In this document: positions 34,284 to 42,294 of the stretch, one piece after another
Numbering within the stretch: position 1 is the stretch's first letter
Layout: every line of letters starts with the position of its first letter
Assembly: GCF_000422885.1 (NCBI RefSeq)
Contig: NZ_AUGX01000009.1
Span: 248,001 to 312,000, forward strand
Reading direction: 5' to 3'
Source: Ottowia thiooxydans DSM 14619
GTDB lineage: Bacteria; Pseudomonadota; Gammaproteobacteria; Burkholderiales; Burkholderiaceae_C
Length of the DNA: 64,000 nucleotides
Program-made: the position numbers and the translations under genes
The notes under the pieces: generated by a model
What the model was told of the DNA's origin: nothing
Seen by the model: the letters and a program-made list of their open reading frames with translations, nothing else
Databases searched by the model: none

Positions 34284-34553
34284 AGAACGTGTTCACGATC
34301 TATCCGGGGTCGCGCAAGCGCCAGTGCGGGATGGGATGCAAGGCGCGGCGCGCAGCCAATAGCCAGTGCTATTGGCAAGCGTCGCAACGCCGCAGACCGC
34401 CCGCAATGGCACTTGCCCTTCGGGTTGGGGCGAAATCGGGCGATTTCTTTGGCCATCCGCTTGCATGGGCACTAGCCCATGCGGCGCGAATGACCTTCGA
34501 ACTCATCCCGATTGCGACCCAACGCGACCCCGGATAGATCGTGAACACGTTCT
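34284..34553. mobile_element. 270-bp MITE-like element with perfect 31-bp terminal inverted repeats
   Basis: The left end (34284-34314, begins AGAACGTGTTCACGATC) and the right end (34523-34553, ends GATCGTGAACACGTTCT) are perfect reverse complements over 31 bp. Inside are perfect hairpins: GCCAATAG-CCAGTG-CTATTGGC (34355-34376), GAAATCG-GG-CGATTTC and GCATGGGC-ACTA-GCCCATGC. No plausible gene is inside. No target-site duplication is evident. It lies 20 bp upstream of the acyl-CoA ligase ATG, inside the operon's leader. Confidence 0.75.
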
Positions 34554-34573
34554 AATAGGAGACAAGCGAGTCC

Positions 34574-36508
34574 ATGGCCGATACATTTCCACGCCTGCTG
34601 CAAAAGCATGCCGCCGAACGCCCCGTGGCGCCTGCGTTGCGTGAGAAGGAGTTCGGGATCTGGCAGACCTGGAGTTGGCAGCGCGCACTGGATGAAGTGC
34701 GCTGGCTCTCCGGTGGCTTGGCGGCGCTCGGCTTCAAGGCGGGCGAGAACCTGGCTATCGTCGGCGACAACAGGCCCCATCTCTATCTCTCATTCATGGC
34801 CGTGCAGGCTTTGCGCGGTGTGCCGGTGCCCATGTACCAGGATGCCGTGGCAGCTGAGATGGCGTTTGTCTTGCAGGATGCCGAGGTGCGCTTTGCATTC
34901 GCAGAGAACCAGGAGCAGGTAGACAAGATGCTGGAGTTGCGTGAAAGCGCCCCCGGCTTGACGCACATCATTTATGACGATCCGCGCGGCCTGCGCAATT
35001 ACAAGCAAAGTGGCCTGATCAGCGTGGATGAGCTGTTCGAGCTGGGCCGCAAGCACGAGCGGGAGCATCCAGGGTTCTTTGACGCCACGGTGGCTGATGG
35101 CAAGTCAGATGATGTGGCTGTCATTCTTTACACCTCAGGCACCACCGGCAAACCTAAGGGCGTATGCCAGACGCATGCGAGCTTCATTGGTTCAGCGCGG
35201 GGCGGTGTGAGCACCGATGGGCTCAATGGCTCGGATAACGTGCTGTCCTATCTGCCTCCTGCCTGGGTGGGCGATTTTCTTTTCTCCATGGCGCAGTGGA
35301 TGGTGGCGGGCTTCACCATCAATTGTCCTGAGTCGGCCGAGACCGTGAACATTGACATGCGGGAGATCGGGCCTTCGTATTACTTTGCTCCGCCGCGTAT
35401 TTTTGAAGGCATGCTGACTTCGGTATCGATCCGCATGGAAGATGCGGCCAAACCGAAGCGCTGGCTGCACGAGAAATTCATGGCGGTAGCGCGCCGCGTA
35501 GGCTCAGACATTCTCGATAAAAAGCCGGTGCCATTTGGCGACAGGCTGCTTTACGCGGCTGGAAATTTCCTGGTGTATGGGCCTCTCAAGAATGCCATGG
35601 GCTTGTCGCGCATTCGGGTGGCTTACACGGCCGGTGCGGCCATTGGCCCGGATCTGTTCAGGTTCTTCCGCTCCATTGGTATCAATCTGAAGCAGCTCTA
35701 TGGCCAGACGGAAACCTGTGCCTACGTCTGTATTCAGAAGAATGGCCGCGTGAAGCTGCACACCGTGGGTGAAGCTGCGCCAGGCATTGAGCTGAAGATT
35801 GCGGAGTCTGGCGAAGTGCTGGTGCGCGGTGTCTCAGTGCTGAAGGAATACTACAAACGCCCAGACGCCACCGCCGAGGTGATGGATGCGGAGGGTTACT
35901 TTCACACCGGCGATGCCGGCGTGATTGATTCCGATGGCCACCTGCGCATCATCGACCGTGCCAAGGACGTGGGCAAGATGGCTAGCGGCGCCATGTTCGC
36001 GCCCAATTACATCGAAAACAAACTCAAGTTCTTCCCGCAGATCAAGGAAGCCGTTTGCTTTGGCGACGGCAGAGACGCTGTATGCGCCTTTCTCAATATC
36101 GATTTTGAAGCGGTTGGCAACTGGGCAGAGCGGCAAGGCCTGCCTTATGCAGGCTATGTAGACCTGGCTGCCAAGCCCGAGGTGCTCAAGATGATGGCTG
36201 AATGCGTAGAGAAGGTGAATGCGGATCTCGCCGGCGAAGAAGGCATGGCAGATACCCAGATCGCTCGACTTTTCGTGCTGCATAAAGAGCTTGATCCTGA
36301 TGACGATGAACTCACCCGCACGCGGAAAGTTCGGCGTGGCTTCATTGCCGAAAAATACGCGGTGCTGATCGAAGCGCTTTACTCAGGCCGCAGTGAGCAG
36401 TTCATAGAGACCGCGGTGAAGTTCGAAGACGGACGCTCCGGCAAAGTCAGTGCCAATTTGAAGGTTCTCGATGCCAAGATCTTTCCCATGGTGAAGGAGG
36501 CCGCATGA
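34574..36508 (+). CDS. AMP-dependent long-chain acyl/aryl-CoA synthetase
   Basis: A 644-aa ANL-superfamily CoA ligase with a long-chain acyl-CoA-synthetase-like layout. The P-loop is YTSGTTGKPKG (about 190-200), the A5 motif is YGQTE (about 376), and the A8 region is GYFHTGDAGVIDSDGHLRIIDRAKDVGKMASG. It activates a carboxylic acid to its CoA thioester with ATP. AGGAGACAAGCG precedes the ATG. Its TGA overlaps the livG ATG (ATGA). Its position as first gene of a Liv-type importer suggests that it traps the imported acid as a CoA ester; an aromatic or fatty acid substrate is inference. Confidence 0.9.
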   Translation: MADTFPRLLQKHAAERPVAPALREKEFGIWQTWSWQRALDEVRWLSGGLAALGFKAGENLAIVGDNRPHLYLSFMAVQALRGVPVPMYQDAVAAEMAFVLQDAEVRFAFAENQEQVDKMLELRESAPGLTHIIYDDPRGLRNYKQSGLISVDELFELGRKHEREHPGFFDATVADGKSDDVAVILYTSGTTGKPKGVCQTHASFIGSARGGVSTDGLNGSDNVLSYLPPAWVGDFLFSMAQWMVAGFTINCPESAETVNIDMREIGPSYYFAPPRIFEGMLTSVSIRMEDAAKPKRWLHEKFMAVARRVGSDILDKKPVPFGDRLLYAAGNFLVYGPLKNAMGLSRIRVAYTAGAAIGPDLFRFFRSIGINLKQLYGQTETCAYVCIQKNGRVKLHTVGEAAPGIELKIAESGEVLVRGVSVLKEYYKRPDATAEVMDAEGYFHTGDAGVIDSDGHLRIIDRAKDVGKMASGAMFAPNYIENKLKFFPQIKEAVCFGDGRDAVCAFLNIDFEAVGNWAERQGLPYAGYVDLAAKPEVLKMMAECVEKVNADLAGEEGMADTQIARLFVLHKELDPDDDELTRTRKVRRGFIAEKYAVLIEALYSGRSEQFIETAVKFEDGRSGKVSANLKVLDAKIFPMVKEAA

Positions 36509-37293
36509 GTACCAATTCCCGCGTTGGCGATGTCATTCTGGAAGTGAGCAACATCAGCTTGCGCTTTGGCGGTGTCAAGGCACTGACCGACATCAGCTTC
36601 GATGTGCGTGAGCATGAGATCCGCGCCATCATCGGCCCTAACGGTGCGGGCAAATCTTCCATGCTCAATTGCATCAACGGCGTGTATGCGCCAAGCGAAG
36701 GCACGATCACCTTCCAGGGTAAAACCTTCAGCCACATGAACTCGCGCCAGGTGGCCGAGATGGGTGTGGCACGAACATTCCAGAACCTCGCGCTGTTCAA
36801 GGGCATGAGCGTGCTCGACAACATCATGTCGGGACGAAACCTGAAGATCAAAAGCAACCTGCTGTTGCAGGCGCTGCGCATCGGCCCTGCCGAGCGTGAG
36901 GAGATCAGGCATCGGCAGTTCGTGGAAAGCATCATCGATTTCCTGGAAATCCAGGCTTATCGCAAAACGCCAGTGGGCCAGTTGCCCTACGGTTTGCAAA
37001 AGCGCGTCGATCTAGGCCGTGCTCTGGCGATGGAGCCACGCATCCTGCTGCTCGATGAGCCCATGGCTGGCATGAACGTAGAGGAAAAGCAGGACATGTG
37101 CCGCTTCATCCTTGATGTGAATGATGAGTTTGGCACCACCATCGTGTTGATTGAACACGATATGGGTGTGGTCATGGACATCTCCGACCGCGTGGTCGTG
37201 CTCGACTACGGCAAGAAGATTGGAGACGGCACGCCTCAAGAGGTGCGCAACAACGAAGACGTGATCCGGGCTTATCTTGGAACCGGTCACTAA
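36505..37293 (+). CDS. livG: branched-chain-type ABC transporter ATP-binding protein
   Basis: A 262-aa ABC ATPase of the LivG type. Walker A is IGPNGAGKSSMLN (about 45-57), the Q-loop region is ARTFQN, and Walker B is ILLLDEPMAGMN. The family usually has LSGGQ; here the signature region reads QLPYGLQKRVDLGRALA, the LPYGxQ variant common in LivG relatives of aromatic-acid importers. It overlaps the CoA ligase by 4 nt. It powers uptake through the permeases encoded next. Confidence 0.92.
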   Translation: MSTNSRVGDVILEVSNISLRFGGVKALTDISFDVREHEIRAIIGPNGAGKSSMLNCINGVYAPSEGTITFQGKTFSHMNSRQVAEMGVARTFQNLALFKGMSVLDNIMSGRNLKIKSNLLLQALRIGPAEREEIRHRQFVESIIDFLEIQAYRKTPVGQLPYGLQKRVDLGRALAMEPRILLLDEPMAGMNVEEKQDMCRFILDVNDEFGTTIVLIEHDMGVVMDISDRVVVLDYGKKIGDGTPQEVRNNEDVIRAYLGTGH

Positions 37294-37298
37294 ACGCA

Positions 37299-37339
37299 GT
37301 TCAAGGTTCAGTGTTCAACGCTTGGCGTTGAGCTTGAAC
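37299..37339 (+). promoter_or_regulatory. hairpin between livG and livH
   Basis: Outer arms GTTCAAG/CTTGAAC and inner arms CAACGC-TTG-GCGTTG form a nested hairpin in the 84-nt gap. There is no T-tract, so it more likely affects mRNA processing or stability than full termination. Confidence 0.4.
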
Positions 37340-37377
37340 CCCCACCTTTATCCGCTCAACGCTCAACCAAGAAGAAC

Positions 37378-38307
37378 ATGGCTTTTTTCCTAGAAACCCT
37401 TCTCGGCGGCCTGATGACCGGCATGTTGTATGCGCTGGTCGCTCTCGGCTTCGTGCTGATCTTCAAGGCCAGCGGCGTGTTCAACTTTGCCCAAGGGGCG
37501 ATGGTGCTTTTTGCTGCCTTGGCGATGGCGCGCTTTTCTGAATGGATTCCGAAGTGGACGGGCATAAGCAACCTTTGGTTCGCTAACGGCACTGCTTTCC
37601 TGCTTGCGGGTATCTTGATGTTCGCTGTGGCGTGGCTGATTGAGCGCCTGGTGCTCAGGCATCTGGTCAATCAAGACACAGCCACCTTGCTGATGGCCAC
37701 ACTGGGTATCACCTATTTCCTTGAAGGCCTGGGCCAGACGATCTTTGGGAGCGACATCTACAAGATCGACATCGGCATGCCCAAGGATCCCGCATTCATC
37801 CTTGAATCGATGTTCGAGGGCGGCATCTTGGTGAACAAGGAAGATGTGGTCGCTGCGGTGATTGCCGCGGCGCTGGTGGTTGCGTTGTCGCTGTTCTTCC
37901 AGAAGACCAAGACTGGCCGCGCTTTGCGTGCTGTGGCGGATGACCATCAAGCGGCGCAATCGATCGGCATTCCGCTGGGGCGCATCTGGGTGATCGTGTG
38001 GTGTGTGGCTGGTGTCGTGGCGCTGGTGGCTGGAATGATCTGGGGCAGCAAGCTTGGGGTGCAGTTCTCGCTCACCACCGTGGCATTGCGCGCCTTGCCG
38101 GTAATCATCCTGGGTGGTCTGACTTCCGTGCCCGGCGCCATCATCGGCGGCTTGATCATCGGTGTGGGTGAGAAACTCTCAGAGGTTTACCTGGGCCCGT
38201 TTGTGGGCGGTGGTATCGAGATCTGGTTTGCCTACGTGTTGGCGCTGGTGTTCCTGCTGTTCAGGCCTCAAGGCCTGTTCGGCGAAAAAATCATTGATCG
38301 AGTCTGA
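37378..38307 (+). CDS. livH: branched-chain-type ABC transporter permease LivH
   Basis: A 309-aa inner-membrane permease with about eight to nine helices. Characteristic segments are GGLMTGMLYALVALGFVLIFKASGVFNFAQGAMV near the N-terminus, the cytoplasmic coupling region KTKTGRALRAVADDHQAAQSIGIPLG (about 181-205), and LGGLTSVPGAIIGGLIIGVGE near the end. ATG 37378 starts just before the first helix. The 13-nt gap to livM suggests tight co-translation. Confidence 0.93.
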   Translation: MAFFLETLLGGLMTGMLYALVALGFVLIFKASGVFNFAQGAMVLFAALAMARFSEWIPKWTGISNLWFANGTAFLLAGILMFAVAWLIERLVLRHLVNQDTATLLMATLGITYFLEGLGQTIFGSDIYKIDIGMPKDPAFILESMFEGGILVNKEDVVAAVIAAALVVALSLFFQKTKTGRALRAVADDHQAAQSIGIPLGRIWVIVWCVAGVVALVAGMIWGSKLGVQFSLTTVALRALPVIILGGLTSVPGAIIGGLIIGVGEKLSEVYLGPFVGGGIEIWFAYVLALVFLLFRPQGLFGEKIIDRV

Positions 38308-38320
38308 AGCGGATCAAGAC

Positions 38321-39397
38321 ATGTTCTATCGCGAAAACGGCCAATTCAAAACGTCCTATCGGGCTGACCAGCAGATCTTTCCGATCGCGCAGGACCGCTG
38401 GGCTATAGCGCTGCTGCTGGCGGTGGCGCTGGTAGTGGTGCCCATGCTGGCCAGTGACTATCTGTTTCGGGCAGTGCTGATACCGTTCTCCATCATGGCG
38501 CTTGCGGCGCTGGGGGTGAACATTCTGGTGGGCTATTGCGGCCAGATCTCGCTGGGTTCCGGAGCGTTCATGGCGGTAGGGGCCTATGGCGCCTACAACT
38601 TGATTGCGCGCATCGAAGGCATGCCGCTCATCGTGGCGCTGATCCTGGGAGGTTTATGTGCCACGCTCTTTGGCATCGTATTCGGGCTCCCCAGTTTGCG
38701 CGTCAAGGGTTTGTATCTGGCGGTGGCCACACTGGCCGCTCAGTTCTTCAGCGACTGGATGTTCCTCCGGATCAAGTGGCTCACTAATGACTCGCCTTCC
38801 GGCTCCGTCACCGTGTCCAACGCGACCGTCTTCGGCATTCCGCTGGAGAGCGGGATGTCCAAATATGTGTTTTGCATGATTGTTCTGGTGGTCATGGCAC
38901 TCCTGGCCAAGAACCTGGTGCGAGGCGCCATTGGGCGCGAATGGATGGCTATTCGCGACATGGACGTGGCCGCGTCAGTCATCGGCATTCGGCCTATGTA
39001 CGCCAAGCTGAGCGCGTTCGCCGTGAGCAGTTTCATCATCGGCGTGGCGGGGGCGCTATGGGGCATCGTGCACCTGGGCACATGGGAGCCAGCGGCGTTC
39101 TCCGTAGAGGTTTCCTTCCGCCTGCTGTTCATGGTGATCATCGGTGGGCTGGGCTCGATCATGGGCGCTTTCTTCGGCGCTGCGTTTATTGTGGTTCTGC
39201 CGATCTTCCTGAATCAATTCCTGCCAGGGCTGCTGAGCCTCTTTGGCATTGGCATCACCACCGCTGGCATCTCACATGCTGAGTTGATGATTTTTGGCGC
39301 CCTGATCGTCTGGTTTCTGATTGTGGAGCCGCATGGCCTGGCCAAGCTGTGGTCCACCGGCAAGCAGAAGCTGCGGTTGTGGCCGTTCCCTCATTGA
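38321..39397 (+). CDS. livM: branched-chain-type ABC transporter permease LivM
   Basis: A 358-aa permease with about ten helices. ATG 38321 (MFYRENGQFKTSYRADQQ) is chosen over the frame opening at 38162, which overlaps livH in another frame. Typical LivM features are LGVNILVGYCGQISLGSGAFMAVGAYGAY (about 64-92), the loop GREWMAIRDMDVAASVIGI, and GGLGSIMGAFFGAAFIVVLP. The N-terminus up to residue 22 is cytoplasmic and longer than in E. coli LivM-like short forms. Confidence 0.92.
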   Translation: MFYRENGQFKTSYRADQQIFPIAQDRWAIALLLAVALVVVPMLASDYLFRAVLIPFSIMALAALGVNILVGYCGQISLGSGAFMAVGAYGAYNLIARIEGMPLIVALILGGLCATLFGIVFGLPSLRVKGLYLAVATLAAQFFSDWMFLRIKWLTNDSPSGSVTVSNATVFGIPLESGMSKYVFCMIVLVVMALLAKNLVRGAIGREWMAIRDMDVAASVIGIRPMYAKLSAFAVSSFIIGVAGALWGIVHLGTWEPAAFSVEVSFRLLFMVIIGGLGSIMGAFFGAAFIVVLPIFLNQFLPGLLSLFGIGITTAGISHAELMIFGALIVWFLIVEPHGLAKLWSTGKQKLRLWPFPH

Positions 39398-39456
39398 TCT
39401 GTTTAAGAGCGTGTTCTAAGAGTTCCCGTAGTGTTCAATTCAAGAAGGAGACAAGC

Positions 39457-40785
39457 ATGAAGTCAACAAAAACCATGATCGCCGCCGCCATAGTGGCTGT
39501 CGGAACGCTTCTCACCGCGGGCAGTGCGCTGGCCCAGGCCAAGGAGCAGTTCTTCCCACTGTTGTCTTATCGCACCGGCCCTTATGCGCCGAACGGTACG
39601 CCTTGGGCGAACGGCAAGCAGGATTACCTCAAGATGATTAACGCGCGCGATGGCGGCGTGAACGGTGTCAAGCTGACATTCGAGGAATGTGAAACCGGTT
39701 ACGCCACGGACCGCGGCGTGGAATGCTACGAGCGCCTGAAAAGCCGGCCGGGCGTCGCGCTTTTTGATCCTCAAGCCACGGGCATCACCTTCGCATTGAC
39801 AGAGAAAGCGCCTGTCGACAAAGTCGCGCTGCTGACACTCGGCTACGGTCTCTCGGTAGCTCAGGATGGCTTGGCCTTCAAATGGAATTTCCCTCTCATG
39901 GGCAGCTATTGGACGGGCGCTGACATCCTGATCCAACACCTTGGGAAGGAAAACGGTGGCCTCGACAAACTCAAAGGCAAGAAGATCACGTTGGTCTATC
40001 ACGACAGCCCGTTCGGCAAAGAGCCTATCCCGCTGTTGCAAGAGCGCGCGAAGATGCACGGGTTCGATCTGCAACTTCTGCCGGTCACTGCACCAGGTGT
40101 AGAGCAAAAAGCAACTTGGCTCCAGGTGCGTCAGCAGCGTCCTGACTACGTGCTGCTATGGGGCTGGGGCGTGATGAACTCCACCGCCTTGAAGGAAGCC
40201 CAGGCTACTGGTTATCCGCGCGAAAAAATGTATGGCGTGTGGTGGGCCGGTGCCGAGCCTGATGTTCGTGACGTAGGCGCAGGCGCCAAGGGTTATCACG
40301 CCTTGGCACTGAACGGTTCTGGCCAGCAGCCCAAGGTGATGCAGGATATTCTGAAATTTGTTCACGAAAAAGGCCAAGGCACCGGCCCTAAGGATGAAGT
40401 GGGCCAAGTGCTCTATACGCGTGGAGCCATTATTCAGATGCTGAGCGTGGAAGCCGTGCGCAAGGCGCAGGAGCGCTTTGGCAAAGGCAAAGTGATGACT
40501 GGCGAACAGGTGCGTTGGGGCCTCGAAAACCTGAATCTTGACCAGAAGCGTCTTGATGCACTGGGCTTTGGCGGCGTGATGCGCCCCATGCAAACCACCT
40601 GTGCTGATCACATGGGCTCAACCTGGGCACGTGTGCAAACATGGGACGGTGCCAAGTGGAATATTGGCAACGACTGGTACCAGGCCGATGAGGCGGTACT
40701 CAAGCCTATGGTCAAGAGCGGCGCTGCCAAATACCTGGCCGACAAGAAAACGCAGGCCCGTCCGGCCAGCGATTGCAACAGCTGA
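39457..40785 (+). CDS. ABC transporter periplasmic substrate-binding protein
   Basis: A 442-aa LivK/HAAT-type binding protein. ATG 39457 follows AAGGAG by 6 nt and begins a signal peptide (MKSTKTMIAAAIVAVGTLL, cleavage after ALA at about 26). The mature part has the two-lobe periplasmic-binding fold: LLSYRTGPYAPNG, the GKKITLVYHDSPFGKE hinge strand and the RQQRPDYVLLWGWG segment. It is longer than amino-acid LivK (about 370 aa), as in binding proteins of aromatic or aliphatic acid importers. The ligand is undetermined. A strong hairpin follows the stop. Confidence 0.9.
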   Translation: MKSTKTMIAAAIVAVGTLLTAGSALAQAKEQFFPLLSYRTGPYAPNGTPWANGKQDYLKMINARDGGVNGVKLTFEECETGYATDRGVECYERLKSRPGVALFDPQATGITFALTEKAPVDKVALLTLGYGLSVAQDGLAFKWNFPLMGSYWTGADILIQHLGKENGGLDKLKGKKITLVYHDSPFGKEPIPLLQERAKMHGFDLQLLPVTAPGVEQKATWLQVRQQRPDYVLLWGWGVMNSTALKEAQATGYPREKMYGVWWAGAEPDVRDVGAGAKGYHALALNGSGQQPKVMQDILKFVHEKGQGTGPKDEVGQVLYTRGAIIQMLSVEAVRKAQERFGKGKVMTGEQVRWGLENLNLDQKRLDALGFGGVMRPMQTTCADHMGSTWARVQTWDGAKWNIGNDWYQADEAVLKPMVKSGAAKYLADKKTQARPASDCNS

Positions 40786-40818
40786 TCCGAGATTGGTTAG
40801 TACGGCGTTCCACTAAAA

Positions 40819-40850
40819 GGCTGGCAGGGCGTGTTCACGCCCTGCCAGCC
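40819..40850 (+). terminator. strong hairpin after the binding-protein gene
   Basis: GGCTGGCAGGGCGT and ACGCCCTGCCAGCC form a perfect 14-bp stem with a 4-nt loop, 34 nt after the stop codon. No T-run follows. In ABC operons such hairpins often stabilise the abundant binding-protein mRNA or limit read-through to the downstream ATPase gene. The rest of the gap to 41146 holds a REP-type element (40991-41065). Confidence 0.55.
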
Positions 40851-40990
40851 GCTCCCAACAGGCATTGGTATCGATGCATTTCCGCATGTTTTCTTCATTC
40901 CATCCTTGGCTGGCAGACCCGCAGGGTATGGGTTGGCGTGCCGAATGAGGGGCCGAATGTCTGATACCGAATTGCGTTTATCAATAAATA

Positions 40991-41065
40991 CAGTTTGGGC
41001 TGAGCTTGTCGAAGGGTCTAAGCCTGGTGCAGCGCAAGGGCAGACTCAGCGTGAACGGATTTTTA
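40991..41065. repeat. REP-type inverted repeat (CCGTTC...TGAGCTTGTCGAAG family)
   Basis: Degenerate left arm GTTTGGGCTGAGCTTGTCGA; right arm CAGACTCAGCGTGAACGG then TTTTTATTCTTGAAAGCAAG. The right flank TTCTTGAAAGCAAGTT is the reverse complement of the flank before 51908 and 58999, showing that the repeat extends beyond the REP core. Confidence 0.7.
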
Positions 41066-41146
41066 TTCTTGAAAGCAAGTTGGTAGGAGTCCAGTAGCGG
41101 TGGACGCAAGTCAACTTTTCCAGAGATCATTTATCAAGGCTTTCCG

Positions 41147-41965
41147 ATGAGTGACACACCGGCATCTCCCACTCTCCTTGTCGTCAATGGCATCGAGGTT
41201 ATCTACAACCACGTGATCCTGGTGCTCAAGGGCGTTTCCTTGACCGTGCCGCAGGGCGGTATCGTCGCCATTTTGGGCGGCAACGGTGCAGGCAAGACGA
41301 CCACGCTGCGGGCGGTGTCCAACCTGCTCAAGGGCGAGCGGGGTGAAGTTACCAAAGGCACCATTGAGTACCAGGGCGAGCGCATCGAGAACTTGAGCCC
41401 GGCTGAGTTGGTTAAACGCGGCGTGGTGCAAGTGATGGAAGGGCGCCACTGCTTCGCGCATCTGACCATTGAAGAAAACCTGCTCACCGGAAGCTACACC
41501 CGAACAGATAAAGGCGAGATCGCCCGCAATCTGGAAAAGGTCTATAACTATTTCCCCCGGCTCAAGACCCGCCGGACCAGCCAGGCGGCCTATACCTCTG
41601 GTGGAGAGCAGCAGATGTGCGCCATCGGCCGAGCGCTGATGGCCAACCCCAGCATGGTGCTGCTTGACGAGCCTTCCATGGGCCTTGCGCCGCAGATCGT
41701 TGAAGAGGTGTTCAACATCGTCAAGGATCTGAACGTCAGGGAAAAGACCACCTTCCTGCTGGCTGAGCAGAACACGAATATGGCGCTGAAATATTCCGAC
41801 TACGGCTACATCATGGAAAGTGGCCGTGTAGTGATGGATGGCAAAGCCTCCGATCTGGCGACCAATGAGGACGTGAAGGAGTTCTACCTCGGCGTGGGTG
41901 GCGGTGAACGCAAGAGCTTCAAGGACGTCAAGAGCTACAAGCGTCGCAAGCGCTGGCTTGCTTGA
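41147..41965 (+). CDS. livF: branched-chain-type ABC transporter ATP-binding protein LivF
   Basis: A 272-aa ABC ATPase. Walker A is LGGNGAGKTTTLRAV (about 41-55). The signature region reads YTSGGEQQMCAIGRALM, with TSGGEQQ standing for LSGGEQQ. Walker B is MVLLDEPSMGLAPQIVEEVF, and the switch histidine position reads LAEQNTNMAL. It is the second ATPase of the importer, separated from livK by 361 bp that hold a hairpin and a repeat, so its level may be set separately. The C-terminal 25 residues are basic (KSFKDVKSYKRRKRW). Confidence 0.92.
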   Translation: MSDTPASPTLLVVNGIEVIYNHVILVLKGVSLTVPQGGIVAILGGNGAGKTTTLRAVSNLLKGERGEVTKGTIEYQGERIENLSPAELVKRGVVQVMEGRHCFAHLTIEENLLTGSYTRTDKGEIARNLEKVYNYFPRLKTRRTSQAAYTSGGEQQMCAIGRALMANPSMVLLDEPSMGLAPQIVEEVFNIVKDLNVREKTTFLLAEQNTNMALKYSDYGYIMESGRVVMDGKASDLATNEDVKEFYLGVGGGERKSFKDVKSYKRRKRWLA

Positions 41966-42294
41966 TGACCCCCCTGAGTCGCTTACGCGCCTTCCCCCCA
42001 GGGGGACGCCTGCAGCGGCCTGGCAAAGCCAGCTCCGCGCACGCACCGTATGGCTTGCTCCGCAGCCTCTCGAATCCTCTGGATTCAATTCGGGGTGGGT
42101 TTGCTGCGAGTGGCAACGCTCGGTTTGCGCAGAGGTGCACATGGCTTGCTCCGCAGCCTCTCGAATTGCCGGATGCGGTGCTTTACTCCCTCTCCCGCTT
42201 GCGGGAGAGGGTAGGGGCGCCCGGCTGCGGGGTGAGGGAATGACGACGTTTGATCTTTAGACGCTGCGTCATCGATAACTGATATGGAAACATC
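41966..42294. repeat. gap with inverted GC-rich repeats
   Basis: No gene. 41966-42039 is an inverted copy of the palindromic stretch at 20974-21050 (CCCCCTGAG...GCCTTCCCCCCAGGGGGACG...GGCAAAGCCAGCTCCGCG). Two direct copies of TGGCTTGCTCCGCAGCCTCT lie at about 42050-42070 and 42132-42152. A CTCCCTCTCCC/GGGAGAGGG palindrome at 42186-42210 matches the end modules of the long dispersed repeats. Confidence 0.75.
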
